Shown piece after piece: positions 12,302 through 25,900 of a stretch of DNA of 64,000 nt. The translations under genes were made by a program, and so were the position numbers. The stretch's first letter is position 1; each line of letters starts with the position of its first letter. Below the pieces are notes generated by a model, which made no database searches, was not told where the DNA came from, and saw only the letters and a program-made list of their open reading frames with translations. The stretch covers positions 744,001 to 808,000 of the forward strand of contig CAJQUW010008706.1 of NCBI GenBank assembly GCA_907163375.1, in the 5' to 3' direction. This stretch comes from Prostheceraeus crozeri. Lineage: Eukaryota; Platyhelminthes; Polycladida; Euryleptidae.

Positions 12302-12741
12302 AAAGATACGTGAATAAATAATATAAGGCATTCAAGGGGTGGAACATTTGAGTGCGGAAATTGAATCTAAATTAATAGAATGGTTAAAAATTTAACGTCC
12401 GAACAAAAGAATCGTGAGTTTGATAAGAGTACAACATGAAGCCGTAAAGACATTGCTGTGCGACTCAACTAGCCCTGTACATTCATTGCTATTAACTTTT
12501 GTTCTTATTTTTGTGATGAGATATGGATCCAAAGACGTATCTACACAATTTAATAACCTATGTAGGCCACCGGTTTTATAGACAGAAACTTGCTGCTGAC
12601 TGCTCATATTTTAAATATACTTTGTACAATATTTCACGACAGCGAGTTTTTTAGTTGTATTTTGTTGTTTATACATCGAGGTACTAATTATTTGGAATGT
12701 AAAAGCAGCATAAAGGATAAAATGGTAGAGATTGAAAAGGT

Positions 12742-12772
12742 TCCAAATAGAAGCCTTGGGCTTCTATTTGGA
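12742..12772. repeat. Perfect 14-bp-arm palindrome
   Basis: Arm TCCAAATAGAAGCC at 12742-12755 and its exact reverse complement at 12759-12772, with a 3-nt loop. The arm resembles those at 8701-8750 and 12801-12835. Confidence 0.75.
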
Positions 12773-12800
12773 GTCAATATTTTGTCGTAAAATTGATAAA

Positions 12801-12835
12801 AACTTAATATAAGCCCATGGGCTTTTATGTGGAAA
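12801..12835. repeat. Palindrome centred on AAGCCCATGGGCTT
   Basis: A 14-bp perfect inner palindrome with looser AT-rich arms. The GCCCATGGGCTT core is also present at 8729-8740. Confidence 0.55.
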
Positions 12836-14255
12836 AATAAGATACTTAGAGTTACCAAACCGCAAATCGCTAGTATATAAATAAAGGAATAATTTGCAAA
12901 CATTTGGCTTTTTAAAAATTGATGAAATATTTTTTAGAAAAATGGTCACTGTATGCTGACATGTTTTTTAGAGTGGAAACTCTATCTATTACACATTTAC
13001 TCTGTGGCTCTGTTATTATTCTTTACTATCTTTTTTCGAAACAAATGAATTTCATGCACATATGCAACTAATTCATTTATTTTGAAAATAAATTTAAAAA
13101 TCAGTCGTGGAATTGGGAACCTCAAACGATAATGCAGATGATCTCTAAGTTAATAATGATGGAATTGATATTAAAAAATTAATAATGATATTGCAAATGA
13201 ATGCGCAAATTCGAAGTGAAGAATGGTATTCTTGCCATTTTGTCCAATGATGCCGGTCCTACAGTATTTATTCCCATTGATTTGAAGATTTGGCAAAATG
13301 ATGGATGCATTTAGTCGATGTTTTTCTGATTTGATGTTATCAACTGAATACGTGGCGCGCGGGAGGAGAGTGGAATATCACAAGCGCGTTAAAAGGACAA
13401 TCGCAGTAGACTTAAATTCTACAATTTTTTCAAGCGAATCGAGTCGAAAATAATTTTCAAAAACGCCAAGAATCAGTGATTATATGCCTTCTTTTTAGTG
13501 ATTCCACATAGAAAATACAAACCATTAACAATGGAACAATACAAACACGATGCGCTAGCAATTAGCTCATTGCAAATATCATTTAGCCATTGACTGAAAT
13601 GAAACAATCAAGCATCTATTTCCAAATCTCAATTTATCTGACAAGATGAGAAAAAGTAGATGATCAAATTCATATTAATGAAGCAAATATAATAAATTGC
13701 CTGGAATAACCAACAACAGTCATATCAGTGAACGCATCAGAACTTGGAATTTATACCAAAAAATCAATGTAAGCCGTATTTTAACCATAGTATTTAGTGC
13801 AATTTCAATGTCTGAATGGCTCGAAAAAGAGGAGGAGAGTGAGATCCAATTGAACTACTGACTATTTTGATTTCAATTCATATTGCTTGTCATACTTGAC
13901 ATGCAATTTGTCATCAATAAAATGCCGATATGTGCAAACAATGCAACAAAAGTTTCCGAACGTGTGTTTCCGTGCAGCGCAATACATTCAATCGTTATCG
14001 ACAAGTTCGGAAGCTATTATGTGTTTCCATAAATATCCATTCATCAATGTGCACCTAAAGCCCTTTGAAAAATAGATTTTTACTCAGCTCACGAATGCAC
14101 TCGCACTATGCAGCTCCTGAAATTAATTTTCCTTTGCTTCCAATTGCTTTAAACATGATATCAAAATTAATGTATGTATGGAAATAAATTTAAAGCAGAG
14201 TTGTCGCACATGTTAAACCCTTAAAATACCAAGCTCAAGATAATCCTAATAATAC
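12836..14255. other. Non-coding stretch
   Basis: No open frame with a recognisable motif, no tRNA and no tandem repeat was seen on either strand. Confidence 0.4.
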
Positions 14256-15181
14256 CAGGGTGGCTCAAACGGCCGACCTGATGTATTTTCAGAATCGTGC
14301 GAAGTTAGCCAAACGAATTATTTGTTTCATCTGAAGAGACAGTTAAGTAGTATGATGAATTAAAGACAGCTCCATTTGGTAAAAGTAATAAATTATGGGC
14401 CACATAAAGTCAATTTACACACGTGCACGCATGTACTGTATGTGCATGGTTGTAGAATTATACGCTCTAGTCATATGTGGTAGGCGACGACAACTTCAAC
14501 TACTTATACTTGCAGATATGCCTTGAGAGTCCATACTTCTTCATTCGATGGAAAACACTTCGTCTTTTCTTCCGAGCCTTGTTCGACCTGTTTGCATTTT
14601 TCACAAATAAGATTTCTTGGTTGCTGTTACTGGTGGTTCTAAGAACGTCATCAATTCCAAGGAAGCTGACATTATCAATTGTTGTTGCCCATGAAGACCA
14701 ACGTGTCCCGCATTTTCCAAGCGGCAGGCTACGTCATGTATAAGATCTCTGCATAGATCCTTTTGTCAAGTCAATAAACATATGTAGGCCCTATTTTCTT
14801 CAAACTCTTCCTTGCTGCTAAATAACCATGCATGCCTACACATACGAGTCCTCCAAGAATATGCTCGTCTTGTTATAACATTCATATTCGAATGATTACA
14901 AATGGAAACTTTATGTAGTGTATATCATTGAGATATGATGCAGTGCTCATGCTGAATTGGGTGCATCATTTGTTAATGAAAAGCTGTCTTTGATCACTGT
15001 CGCCTTTTTGCCATCAAAAAGTACACTTCTCGATCGGTAAACTGCTATGCATGAAAAGCTTAAATCAATCATTCCCCTAATTACACCAACCGACAAAGTC
15101 AGGAAGCGTCAAGTCTTTAGACTGCTTACTCGAGCTGTGGCATCTACGAAATCACAAGTTCGGCCATTTTGACCACCCTTG
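14256..15181. mobile_element. 926-bp non-autonomous TIR element (CAGGGTGG ends)
   Basis: The left end CAGGGTGGCTCAAACGGCCG (14256-14275) matches the reverse complement of the right end (CAAGGGTGGTCAAAATGGCC, ending at 15181) with a few substitutions and small indels. CA-rGGGTGG...GGCCGA termini are typical of non-autonomous cut-and-paste families in invertebrates. The inside has only an 88-codon open frame without a domain. No flanking duplication is evident, so the copy is probably old. Confidence 0.6.
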
Positions 15182-17971
15182 GTTGTTTTGAAAGTTGACT
15201 GCATGGAAAATATGCTGGAGTAACAGGGTTCACCAGTTCACAGTAGGATTCATAACTTGAATGAATGCCGATCGTAATGAAAGGCAGATATTATTGAATT
15301 TAGCTTGTAAGACTATGATATATTCTCCAAATGCTTAGTCTAGGTACCAACTTATGATGCCTATCTGTGTTTGAAGGATTTGGCAATTAAATTAACAGTC
15401 TTACATGTGTTAGGTTGCAAAATTCCATAATAGTGTGTACGCAGGTGGAGGGAGTATGTATCTGATTCAAATGCTTGTGTTTGCGTATAGGAAATGGGAA
15501 CGAAATCCCTTCCTTCCTACTAAACAAATTACCGTAAACTATTTTTATAGAAAGCTTATTTCATCGCAATCCTATGAAAAAGTGCGCATTCTTTCAGCAA
15601 GGGTTAAGCAGATGATGAAAAAGAACTGCTTATTTCTCTGAAACATCATGGAATATGGAAGGTCTCATTTTACTGCATATTCTCCTACCTTCGCCAACAT
15701 AGTACATAGCAAGTCTGTCTGGAAAGCACCCGGTAGCTTCAGTAAATATCCGACTGAAATTTCAGTTTAAAAAATTATTGTACACTGTACACCTGTATAG
15801 CAACTGCGTTGTCGCATTTCCTATGAAACTCTTATGGAATGGTTCAAAACAACACATACTGAAACCATCCTCTATTTGACAGCCATTTCAAAAGAAATGT
15901 TAATGCCTAAAAGCTTTTGAAGCAGTCAGTGGCTTGCGAACGATAAATAACTTAATGCAAGGAAGCAATGTCTTGAAGAAGTCTCGAGCTCTACATCTTC
16001 TGAAAATGAAAGCGTTTCAATCAGAGGTTTCAATGTGCTAGATATGTGTTAGAGAGTCTGCGATCGATGTGCGGAGGCACAGGTGCTTGAAAGAGAACAA
16101 ATTGATTGTATTGCATACACACCAAATGCATGTTCTCTCAATGTTCTTTCAACGATCAAACTTTTATCAAACTCACAAAATTTCTTTTGGTGCATTTTGA
16201 AGTACTAATTTGACATGACAAGTTCGACAGCTTTAATTGTACTTCCTGCTGCAACTTAGGCCTACTATTTCGAGGTCGAAATTCTCAGACCGTTGGCGCA
16301 CCTGGGATTCTAGTTTGGTGAGGAATTGAAATCCCGGGGCATCTAATGTGACAAAATATGGGAATTATGAAATAAGCTATTTTGTTTAATCACGACCGGG
16401 TTTTTGGGAATAGGATGAGAGACGGGAAAATCATATGCCAGAATTGCAGGCCACACAGTACAGCCTCATGCAGGATGGAACATCAAGCGATCATTGTTTC
16501 AAGCAACTGTGCAGCATGTCTAATAATGTAATGACATAAATGCATTCGACACGACATGTGATTGATGATCATTATTGTCATTGGAGTACTGTAGAATGGA
16601 AATTCCAATATGGCGTGGGAGTGGTAAATAATTTTCATCTAATAGGAACTCCCATGTCTGGGATTTCTGTGGGACACCTGTGAAATGCAAATCAAAACGT
16701 ATAAAAGACGCTGTATTATCTGTATTATGGCTACAGAATGTTCCGTCACAGCGTGACAAAAACAATCTGTTTGAGTTTGCTGTGTCAAGTGACACTGGTT
16801 ATGGAACATCCTTGCAGTTTCCTGGCTTGAAGATGATTTCTTGGATAGAATGGAGAATCACGCATTTGAAAATGAAATGCGATGCATCGTGAAAGTACTG
16901 GGGTGAAAAAAAGACAAATTAAGCTGAAGATCAAAGTTCTTGAAGAGCTCCCACACACTAAGCAATCTGTCCAACCCGTCACCACTATTGCAAATCATAG
17001 AGCCTACAATACCTGACCAGATGAATCATGCAAGCATACACCGCATTAAGTAATGTATTTCTGCCGTGTGTGAGAATTCCCGTAGAGATATCTTGTGATG
17101 CGGGAAAGCTGTGGGAGTGAAAATTCCTGTCCCATGGTTCCATTTAGACTAATTGACATTTAGAATTGCACAATTATATTAAATTTTCAAAGTTTAGTGT
17201 CACAATAAGCCTTTGGACGCCATGTAAATGGGTCAGGTGAGTGTGGTTGGGGATTCAAAGGTGTTGCGGTGACTTGTGTGGACTTCACATTCCATTTCTA
17301 TCGGTGTGTCAGATATGATAAATCGCTCATTCTTTGATGAAATTAAGTTGGATACAACGCCCCTACAACTCCTTGAAAACACATTTTATTCCAAACGAGT
17401 TTGATGCTCAGTCTTCACTATCATCTGAGCAGCAAATCTATCAAAGAAGTGCTTGTTGTTATGACATGATTGACATGATTAAATAATCGTTTTATTGTCA
17501 ATTATTCAACAATTTTAGATATACTTAATTTAGGTGAAGTTGATGTAAATGACAACATCAAATGAAGGCACAGATAAAGCTTGAATTCTCTTTCATAGCG
17601 CCACTCTGTCTGCCGAAACCTGGCTTCACAGGTCACGTTCTATAATCGACATTCGAGTGATGAAACATGCCGAAAGCGATGCCCAACCCTGATTTTATGA
17701 TTGCAGAGATAAGACTCTTGACTTTTGTTCAGTAGCAGGCGCTTTGGAAATCCATTTTGAATTTCCACATTTCAAACGTGTTTTACAATACTTCATGGGT
17801 CATTCAGAGTAATAAAGCCAACCGGACCAATTATGTTACTGAGATAAGTATATAAGCGTCTCATCTCTATGAGTTCACGAGGATTGTGACGCACTGACCT
17901 ACTGATATTAGAATCTTCGCTGAGAGCACATAATCGCAAAGCGTAGCCAGCTTGACTCCAACCCGCCAGCA
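15182..17971. other. Non-coding stretch upstream of the odd-skipped-type gene
   Basis: Open frames up to 91 codons occur, with no domain and no splice continuity to the first coding exon at 17972. The promoter and 5' UTR of the zinc-finger gene should lie at the right end; an in-frame stop at 17921-17923 precedes its ATG. Confidence 0.4.
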
Positions 17972-20900
17972 ATGTCCATGACAGCTTTATATCAACTCGT
18001 AGAGATGTCATCCTTGTTCGATTGGAGATTTCGACAACAACTCTCCGCTCTGTCTGGATGTTCTTTACAGATCAAGCAAATTTCGACAATGCCTCCCTCA
18101 AAGTACCAGAAATCTTCACGGTTTGATTTTCATCACTTGGTCGACTCTTGTCTTCGTGATAAGCCATCCGGGAACTGTCAGAAAACTGCAGTGGTTACCA
18201 CTGGTTTATTTCCAAAATCTATCGTTGACAGGTTAGCATCTATATGTAAATAAAATTGATATAGTGAAACAATTTTAAATACAGGAAATGTTGTATAGTA
18301 ATGATATATCACATTTACTCCTGGTATGACTGTATATGTTCATCTGTCGATGATTCCTGATATTGGATGAAACTGCAACTCCACAATTTTTATTAACGTA
18401 GAATATGTTATGGTTGCAAGTTTTAGTGGTAAAAGTTTTCAATTAAACGCTTTACCAAACTGTGAAAATAGTCGAGTATTCTTCTTTCATTTATCTGTTA
18501 TACCGTAGAAAACGTCGTTGGTGGCAAGATACACGCATAAATCGATTTGACATAGCTTGAAACTTGAAGATTAGGAAATTGCTTTTCTGATCACTTGTCA
18601 GCTATGATCAAAACTGAAATTGCATATTTCAATAGCTACTTCAATGATTGAAAATGACGCATTTATTTTAACTGCAGCAAATTTTAGAACAATTAGCGAA
18701 GTGCCAAAGTGCATGACAAATCGCTTTCGCTAACTGCAAAAGAAATTAATTGAAAGGTGTGATTCATGAACTACGTCCTTCAATGTAATTTCTTTTCAAA
18801 TTTCTTTTTCAATTTTATGTTATTGATGATTTTAATTCATAACAAAATATTAAACGCAACATTTTGTCAAAAGTGTTATGTAAGCTTATAGAGTATAATG
18901 CAGTTATAGTAATTCATTAGCTTAAGAAATGCAAACATATGAGTGATCAACACTAATATTTAGAACAAACAACTTTCAGTAGTGTTTACCACTGTTTATA
19001 ACGGTCTGGTAGTACACCTATTTCATTATTAATTATTGACTTAGTTTTTATTTGTTCACACAATGTTGCCTCACCTAACTTGCTGTTCCGGCAAATACAG
19101 CTCTATTCGTTTCAAAGCGTCCTTCGTAAGTCATTCATCACAAATTCAAATAATACTTCTTGCTGAATTTGCAGCTCAGTTAATGCAAATTTCGAAGTTT
19201 ATTTTGATGCATGTTTGAGTTTATCTTGTACTAAATCATTTTACTCGAATATCGTTTTTATAGTGTAATGCATATTAAGTATAGCAAAAACACATTATTT
19301 TTCATCAAGTCTTGCAAATAAATATCATGGAAAAGCAGTTCTGGTAACCAACACAGTTAAAAAAGAATAAAGTCGCCCATGTAAATTTATTTAAATATGT
19401 TGACATCGCGAGCGCTTTCGAGGTCAGCAGTAGACTATATACAAACTCTTTATGAACACAAAGGGATAATGCACGATTCAAAATTATCAAGCTTCTAAAA
19501 AACGCAAGGAAGTGACATTGAAAGAACCGTGTAAAATAGAAAAATAAGACGGAAGAGAAAAACCTTTATAATCATCACGATTGACTGCATGCCTGCATGC
19601 AGATGAAATTTTGATCATTTAAGATTCTTTACTTATGAATATGTTTGCCGACCAACGGGCATCCCCTTAAATAGACTCTACCAAAGTACCGGGTGCCATT
19701 CTGGGTGGCGGGTAGGGAAATTTGAGAAACCCATCTGTGTTTAGATGGTAGCTTAATCAACATGACATGTCTTTAGGTAGTTATACTTGAGAGACTGAGC
19801 GGCATGCATGTAGCATATCCAAAAGTAGATAACCCATGAAATTCCATAAATTTCCAATAAAGCTCAAAATTTGCCTTACATTCAATATAAAATACGCGCT
19901 TTTATCTCTGACTAATTTTTGCTATGCCGTTCAACAGTATTTAGGTTTCGAATCCTCTGCTAGGATTCCATGTTTACATTCAAAGTTTTAGAAATTATAC
20001 TTGGAAAAACAATGATTTAATTATCTTTACAGATGTTCAGCTTTCACGTGCCCTACCTTCATGAAATTCGACAGGCGTCCGACACCGACGAGGTAGGTCT
20101 CATTTCTTTGCATTTTCCAGATGGATGTAATCATTTTTATCACTTTGTCTTGCAGGACACGAAAATGTCACACGTGTCGATTTTGTCGTCGTCAATTCTC
20201 CAAGTCATACAATTTACTAATTCATGAAAGAACTCACACAAACGAGCGCCCATTCAAATGTGATATTTGTGAAAAAGCATTCAGAAGACAGGACCATTTA
20301 CGTGATCACAGGTATTGTACACATGGTGATAAGTCATATCGAAAATCTAATGTGATTTAAGATGAATTCCTCTGAATTAAAAAATTCAGAATTAAATTTA
20401 GGCGTAATGCTATCAATTATGATATCGTATTTTGAATATCTCAACATTTCTACCGTATAATTCATTTTACAATATCCATGCAAGAAAATAATTAGATAGT
20501 AATATGCATGGGCCTAATCCTCATCAAACACAAGGAGATTCCGCCGCTTTTAATTCGCATAGATCAGTGGTGGGCAGCCAAGTTGGGATGGAGGCCCGCG
20601 AGAGGGCCCGTGGGCCACAAATTTTAAATAGCAGAGATAGGTTTGTTGAAAAAAACCTTTAATGAACACTTTTGAGCCTTATTTTAAGGACTGTTGTACT
20701 ATACATAGTGGTACTACATGACATAATTTTTCTTGCAAATGTATGCAGATCACTGCACCAGGCCCACAGTTCTACAGTTCATACATATCTGTTGCCTTTC
20801 AGGAACTGTGTTTTACATTCTAAAATCTATTTGAATAATGGAATGTGAATAGACCAAACTAATCGCGGAAGTTTTTTGTGAAATTAAATGGTCATGTAAC

Positions 20901-22695
20901 CTCATTGGTAATATGATAATATTACCTTGCTTCATCGAAAATGACAGTCTATAACTACAGCTCTACAATATGAATTCTAAATGACGGTCTGTAGTAGCAT
21001 ACATCTATCCGCCTAGATGCCACACAATGTAAAATAGCATAAAAACTGGCTAAACTACATGCCCCTAAGTGTACATAGGCCTACTTTTAAAGGTGGAAGT
21101 CTGATTGGGCCATTTTTAAATCACCGATTCAAATAATGTCCGCGGGCCAGCTTGGATATGAGAAGCAGTGGCGGGCCACCCAACGTGGGTCGGCAGGCCA
21201 CGCGTTGCCCACCACTGTGTTAGATCAAAGCTGAACCAGAACTAATCCTGCAAAAATCCACATTAGAACAGCAATTATGATGAAAATATAGGCTACTCAA
21301 TGCTGGATAATCATTGATTGGGGTCATCCATTGATTTGATGATTCATATTTTGAAATTTCTAACTATCTCTTATTGTGTGTGAACAGTGCAAAAATATGT
21401 TGCATCTACAGCATACCGCCGACGAATAGTATCTCCAGCGACGGCATTTCTTCCTTAACATTTATTTGTAGTACGAAGTCTTTAATTTCGAGGTGGCAGT
21501 TTATGATACATGATTTCCCAATAGCACTATTTTCACCCATCAAACTGTTGATGGATTCACTTTGCATCAATGTATCAGACTTATCTAAGCAATGTTCTCT
21601 GTTGTTAATCGAATTCAAAATATCTTGACATTTCTATACTAGTCAAGCAGTCAATTTCAATTGATTCTCTTTTCATTCACAGATTCATCCACATGAAAGA
21701 AAAACCGTTCAAATGCAATATTTGTGGAAAAGGGTTTTGTCAAGCGAGGACTCGCAATGTTCATTTTGCTCATCATCATGCGCAGGTGAGATGTTTTAAA
21801 TATTCGCGTTATCTATGAAGAGATAGAAATTCAAAGATTTCTTGATGTTGCGGCATATCTTTTTCATGAACATGCATCACCAATCAAATTCAAACTCGGC
21901 CATGTTTGTTATTTGAACCAGCATTCTAGATAGTCAATTCCTAAATTCTAAATTTTTTTACTAAAGAAGTCTCCCTACATTCAGCGAAAAATGAGGGATA
22001 TCCAGTGATACGTCCATAGCAATCTACAATTCGTGCATTGTATATTAGGAGTCCATGCATCATGCTTAATTTAACTTGTGAGAGCAACTAAATTGTTTCA
22101 AGATAGGCTATTTTTGTACAAGTCATAAATATTCTTATCCTCTAATTTTCACACATCTGCGGTCTTCATATTTAAATCTACAAATGTCTTTGGGTTGAAA
22201 ATCGTGAAAATTCAAAAGGAACACTGAGTCTTGGCGAAGCTTGGGTCTGGTTATTTTCTTATTTTCTAAATCGTTCAAGACATCATCCGATTGAGACGTG
22301 ACATTGGTAATCTAATAAAAAGCGTTAAGTAGAAAGATGATAAACTTAAAGGAAATGAGTGCTATATCATTAATTCAAGCAGAATTATACCACTTATATA
22401 GAATACAACTTGTATACTTATATTTAGATAAAATCAATTGTGTAAATGTCCTGCTGCCATAAAGCAAAGTCAGCGTCAACAGGTTAAGAATCAGGATCTG
22501 CTTTGAGTTTACTTTATGCTTTAAATACACTTCAAATAGCAGCTTTTTAAGTGAATCGGAAGTCACATAGCTAATAGTATTGTGCAATTAAGAATAAACG
22601 CAAGAATGATGACTCGCCATTGATTTTTTTAGCTTCTGATGTATATTTTCTTTCAGACTTCGATGTCAAACATTCTTCCAAAAAGTCGCAGGTGA
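17972..22695 (+). CDS. Odd-skipped family C2H2 zinc-finger transcription factor, five exons
   Basis: Coding exons 17972-18231, 20033-20092, 20156-20311, 21683-21785 and 22657-22695 join to 618 nt (205 residues). All introns have GT/AG ends and the phases match (2,2,2,0). Residues 50-56, RFDFHHL, match the conserved FDF motif upstream of the fingers in Odd/Osr proteins. Three C2H2 fingers follow: C114/C117/H130/H134, C142/C145/H158/H162 and C170/C173/H186/H190. The stretches [29 protein letters not shown] and KEKPFKC are the family signature. Known members are nuclear DNA-binding regulators of segmentation, joint, gut and kidney/mesoderm patterning. The ATG at 17972 is the first after an in-frame stop. 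The tail after finger 3 is only about 15 residues, so the protein is short for the family. Which paralogue (odd, sob, bowl, drm, Osr) it represents cannot be decided here. Confidence 0.9.
20565..21217. mobile_element. hAT-type MITE in intron 3 of the odd-skipped-type gene
   Basis: Perfect 12-bp ends, CAGTGGTGGGCA at 20565-20576 and TGCCCACCACTG at 21206-21217, enclose 653 bp. GC-rich GGCCCG/CGGGCC subterminal motifs are typical of non-autonomous hAT elements. The flanks GCATAGAT and TGTTAGAT agree at five of eight positions, consistent with a decayed 8-bp duplication. No transposase frame is present. Confidence 0.75.
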
Positions 22696-22926
22696 TAGAC
22701 ATGCACGACAGAACGTGCGCATGTAGAACCAAAAGGATGGAAACGGAATACTGAGATGGAGAAAATCAACTTTGTGAGACTTTTAAGGACAATGACCGAT
22801 ACATCCAGGAACATGGATACTTTTGATAATTCACTGATCTAGGACTATTCAACCAGATGAACTAAATGCTTATTTTTCTACTATATTCTATTATTCTTAC
22901 TATTTTCTGCTCAGACTGAAGCATTC

Positions 22927-22932
22927 AATAAA
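22927..22932 (+). promoter_or_regulatory. Poly(A) signal AATAAA
   Basis: Canonical hexamer 232 nt after the stop codon of the odd-skipped-type gene. Another lies further on near 23209. Either could end the transcript. Confidence 0.45.
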
Positions 22933-25900
22933 ACTTTTGAATCAGATGAAGTTTTGAAAATATACTGAATACGTTGAGAAATTGGGTATATTTCTGATAT
23001 AGACGTTCATCACAGCAAATGTTACTTAATATAAGGAGTCATTCACATCATAATTGTAGAGTGTGAGGATTTACAAGTACTGAACTCATCACTTCAGCTT
23101 ATATCTGTAATTAAAGTTATTCCTAATTCAGTCATTCTACGAATTATTTTCTTGCATTTTCAGCTGAAAAAGCAGAATGTATTGACAGCAATAAGTTGGC
23201 AATTTTATTAATAAAGACATTCTATGCATCTAATTAAAAATAGGCCTACCGAGCTTTTATTATCAGATCTATCTAATAAACATGTAGGGGATAAGATATT
23301 ATATCATTCTTCTTTCATCTACCAAATCTTAGTTTTCACAATATATGTGGATGCTTGCACATACTTTCTGAGATCGCTTATTTGCTAATAAATGGTTTCG
23401 AATATATTAATTTCAGTAATTCTCTATACAATCATCAACTGTTTTATCTACATGACATTGTAGATGACATTTCGAGTTAATGACACATAGATAGTTGGAT
23501 AACGAGGACGATCAATAACCTGTTCCTACATTCTATATTTCATTTTTCATATTGGTTTCAAACTGTGAAATCACCAACTCGGCTCTACATCATAGACGGC
23601 AACACGACCATTTTTTGTTAATAGATCATTCAATTTAGGCAATTTATAATGAGCAAATCCGAACGAAGGTGAATCTAATCAGGAGTTAATTTCGAGTTTC
23701 AAGTCTCGCGTTTGAGGATTTGGCATCATTAAATGGATGTAAGGTAGGTTACGTGCTAAATTGTGAAATTGCTATTGTACCAGTTTAATGCTGATTTCTG
23801 AATAACCTGCTAATGCAGGATCCTTCTCAGAAATGGACAATTGTTATTCATCTTTAGGTCATAGAGCAGGCAGGCCTAAACAGTACGCAGAGTCTACTCA
23901 AAATTGAAGTAACATGAAACTTAATATTGGATATGAAATAGAGTAAAAATTTACTGATAAGAAGCTTTTGTGGATAAGCTGATTACCAAGGGAATTTCAT
24001 GAGCATTATTATCATTTTTGTCTTCAATTGAAAACTATAATAATGACACATCTAAGTGGGGAGTCAATTTAATAATGTCGAAGCTGATGACATATTGGGA
24101 TTTAATTAATACTGAAATATTACTCTGGACTACCGCATTGAGTCTGATAAAAAGAATGAAGGAATTACGTATACAAGTAGCTGGGCCTGCAATGTATTTT
24201 TGGTGTCTAAGATCATGCGATCATCTCTGCCGTGTCAACAGCCGAACTTCCAGAAGCTTTCATCATATGGCTCAATGAATAGTTGAGTTGGCATGCGCAT
24301 GCTCAAAGAGATGCTAATGACTTCAACCAAAAACAAAGGCTGAAGATTTCTCGAAAGTGCTGTACGCGTGTATTAATTAAGATGCATTAGTGAACCATCA
24401 AAGAAAATTCTCAAAACCTATTGAAAGAATGCGTGATTGATTGCAGGAATATGCAGCCTAATTTATGACTACCACTTCTCGTTGATCAAAAATGAGCTGC
24501 TGCCGATAAAATGATGGTTTTATGCATAGAGTAGGGGCATATAGGTAGAGTGTCGACTCAATAAAGTATCTGTATACAGTGAAAATTTTTATATGAAAAG
24601 ATTCAGTTTTTTGCGGAGATTACGTTCACGTGGTCCAAAAAATTATTTGAGTAGTTTTAAATATGTCAAAATTTTGCAAATTTTTTACTACCGACATGGA
24701 AGCCTCTTTAGAAGCAGTATGAAACAATCTGGATATCAAAAGGAATGAACATTTGCTAGAAACAACTTAGCTAACCGGAAATTGAGCTGATTATCAAAGG
24801 AATTTGATGAACCGCACTAAAATGGAAGTCATCATGAAAAAACGAGAGCTTATTGTGCTTTCTTGGCTGAAATTTCAAGTTATTATTTCAATTTTCACCA
24901 GTATGATCTTATGATTCACCAAATTCATGTTTTATTTCTTAAATCTGAATGGTGATCTGGACCCATCTATACCTTTCAAAGTTTATTGAAATCATTGTCT
25001 TTGATTATGTGCCAGTGGCAGGATGCATGTGATATGATAACGCTAAAGAAAAAACACTTGAGGTTGAGTATGAAAGTATAATAGCAACCTGTCGAATTTC
25101 TAATTTAACAAACATTACCTCTCCAAAGCTGTCACAGCACGGAGGATCTGTAAATATTCCTTCTGCATTACAATCATTGTCAGTCATTTCTGTGGTAAAT
25201 TCTTCAAAACCTCAAAAATTTGCAAATCTCACATTTGGTTACAATATCCAACATGCATCCTCCTTGAGTTCATTTGATAAAATTGAAAGTGTATAAACAT
25301 TGGGGATTTAATAAATGCTGAGTTACCACTCTACCTAATATACTTACTCTATGGTTTTATGCCTTCTAAAATAGAGAGAGGTCGGGCTTTAAAATTTCAT
25401 TATGTAGCCCCTATTCTTGATAATACGCGATATTTCTTTAACTGTAAATTACACTGTACCTCCAGATTTCATTGTAGAGCTCTGCTTTTGAATGATACAG
25501 GCTATAAGGCCTAAGTTTATAAGGTTTTCACAAAGATATTTAATTGTTTAAAAGGGCTAGATGAGAAATAGATGCCTAAATTTGAACCCATTTTTAGTAC
25601 GGTCCTTATCGTGGCAAAAATGCATTACGGCAATGGGGCGAAATTGCTGTTTTGTCGGCTGTACAGTGTGAAATGCGACAAAAAGCCTTGGAAACGGCAC
25701 ATGATGTAAAGCACAATTCACTGATGCTATATGATAAGTTTCAAGAATATTCGTTCAGTAGTTTCTCTGAAAAAAATTGTTAAAGATGAGAGCGGTGATA
25801 CAGCAATTTAGTGCAGTACTATCAATTTGGAAGAAAAAATATTCACATGAAGACTGATGTTGAGTATTGATAAACACACAACTCCCTCTGTACAATTCAT

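Noticed and set aside
20033..20227. Plus-strand frame [14 protein letters not shown]... as a start of the zinc-finger protein
   Set aside because: It reads through the 63-nt intron in the wrong frame. Phase matching shows this exon is read from 20034 in the frame that joins exon 1 to the fingers.
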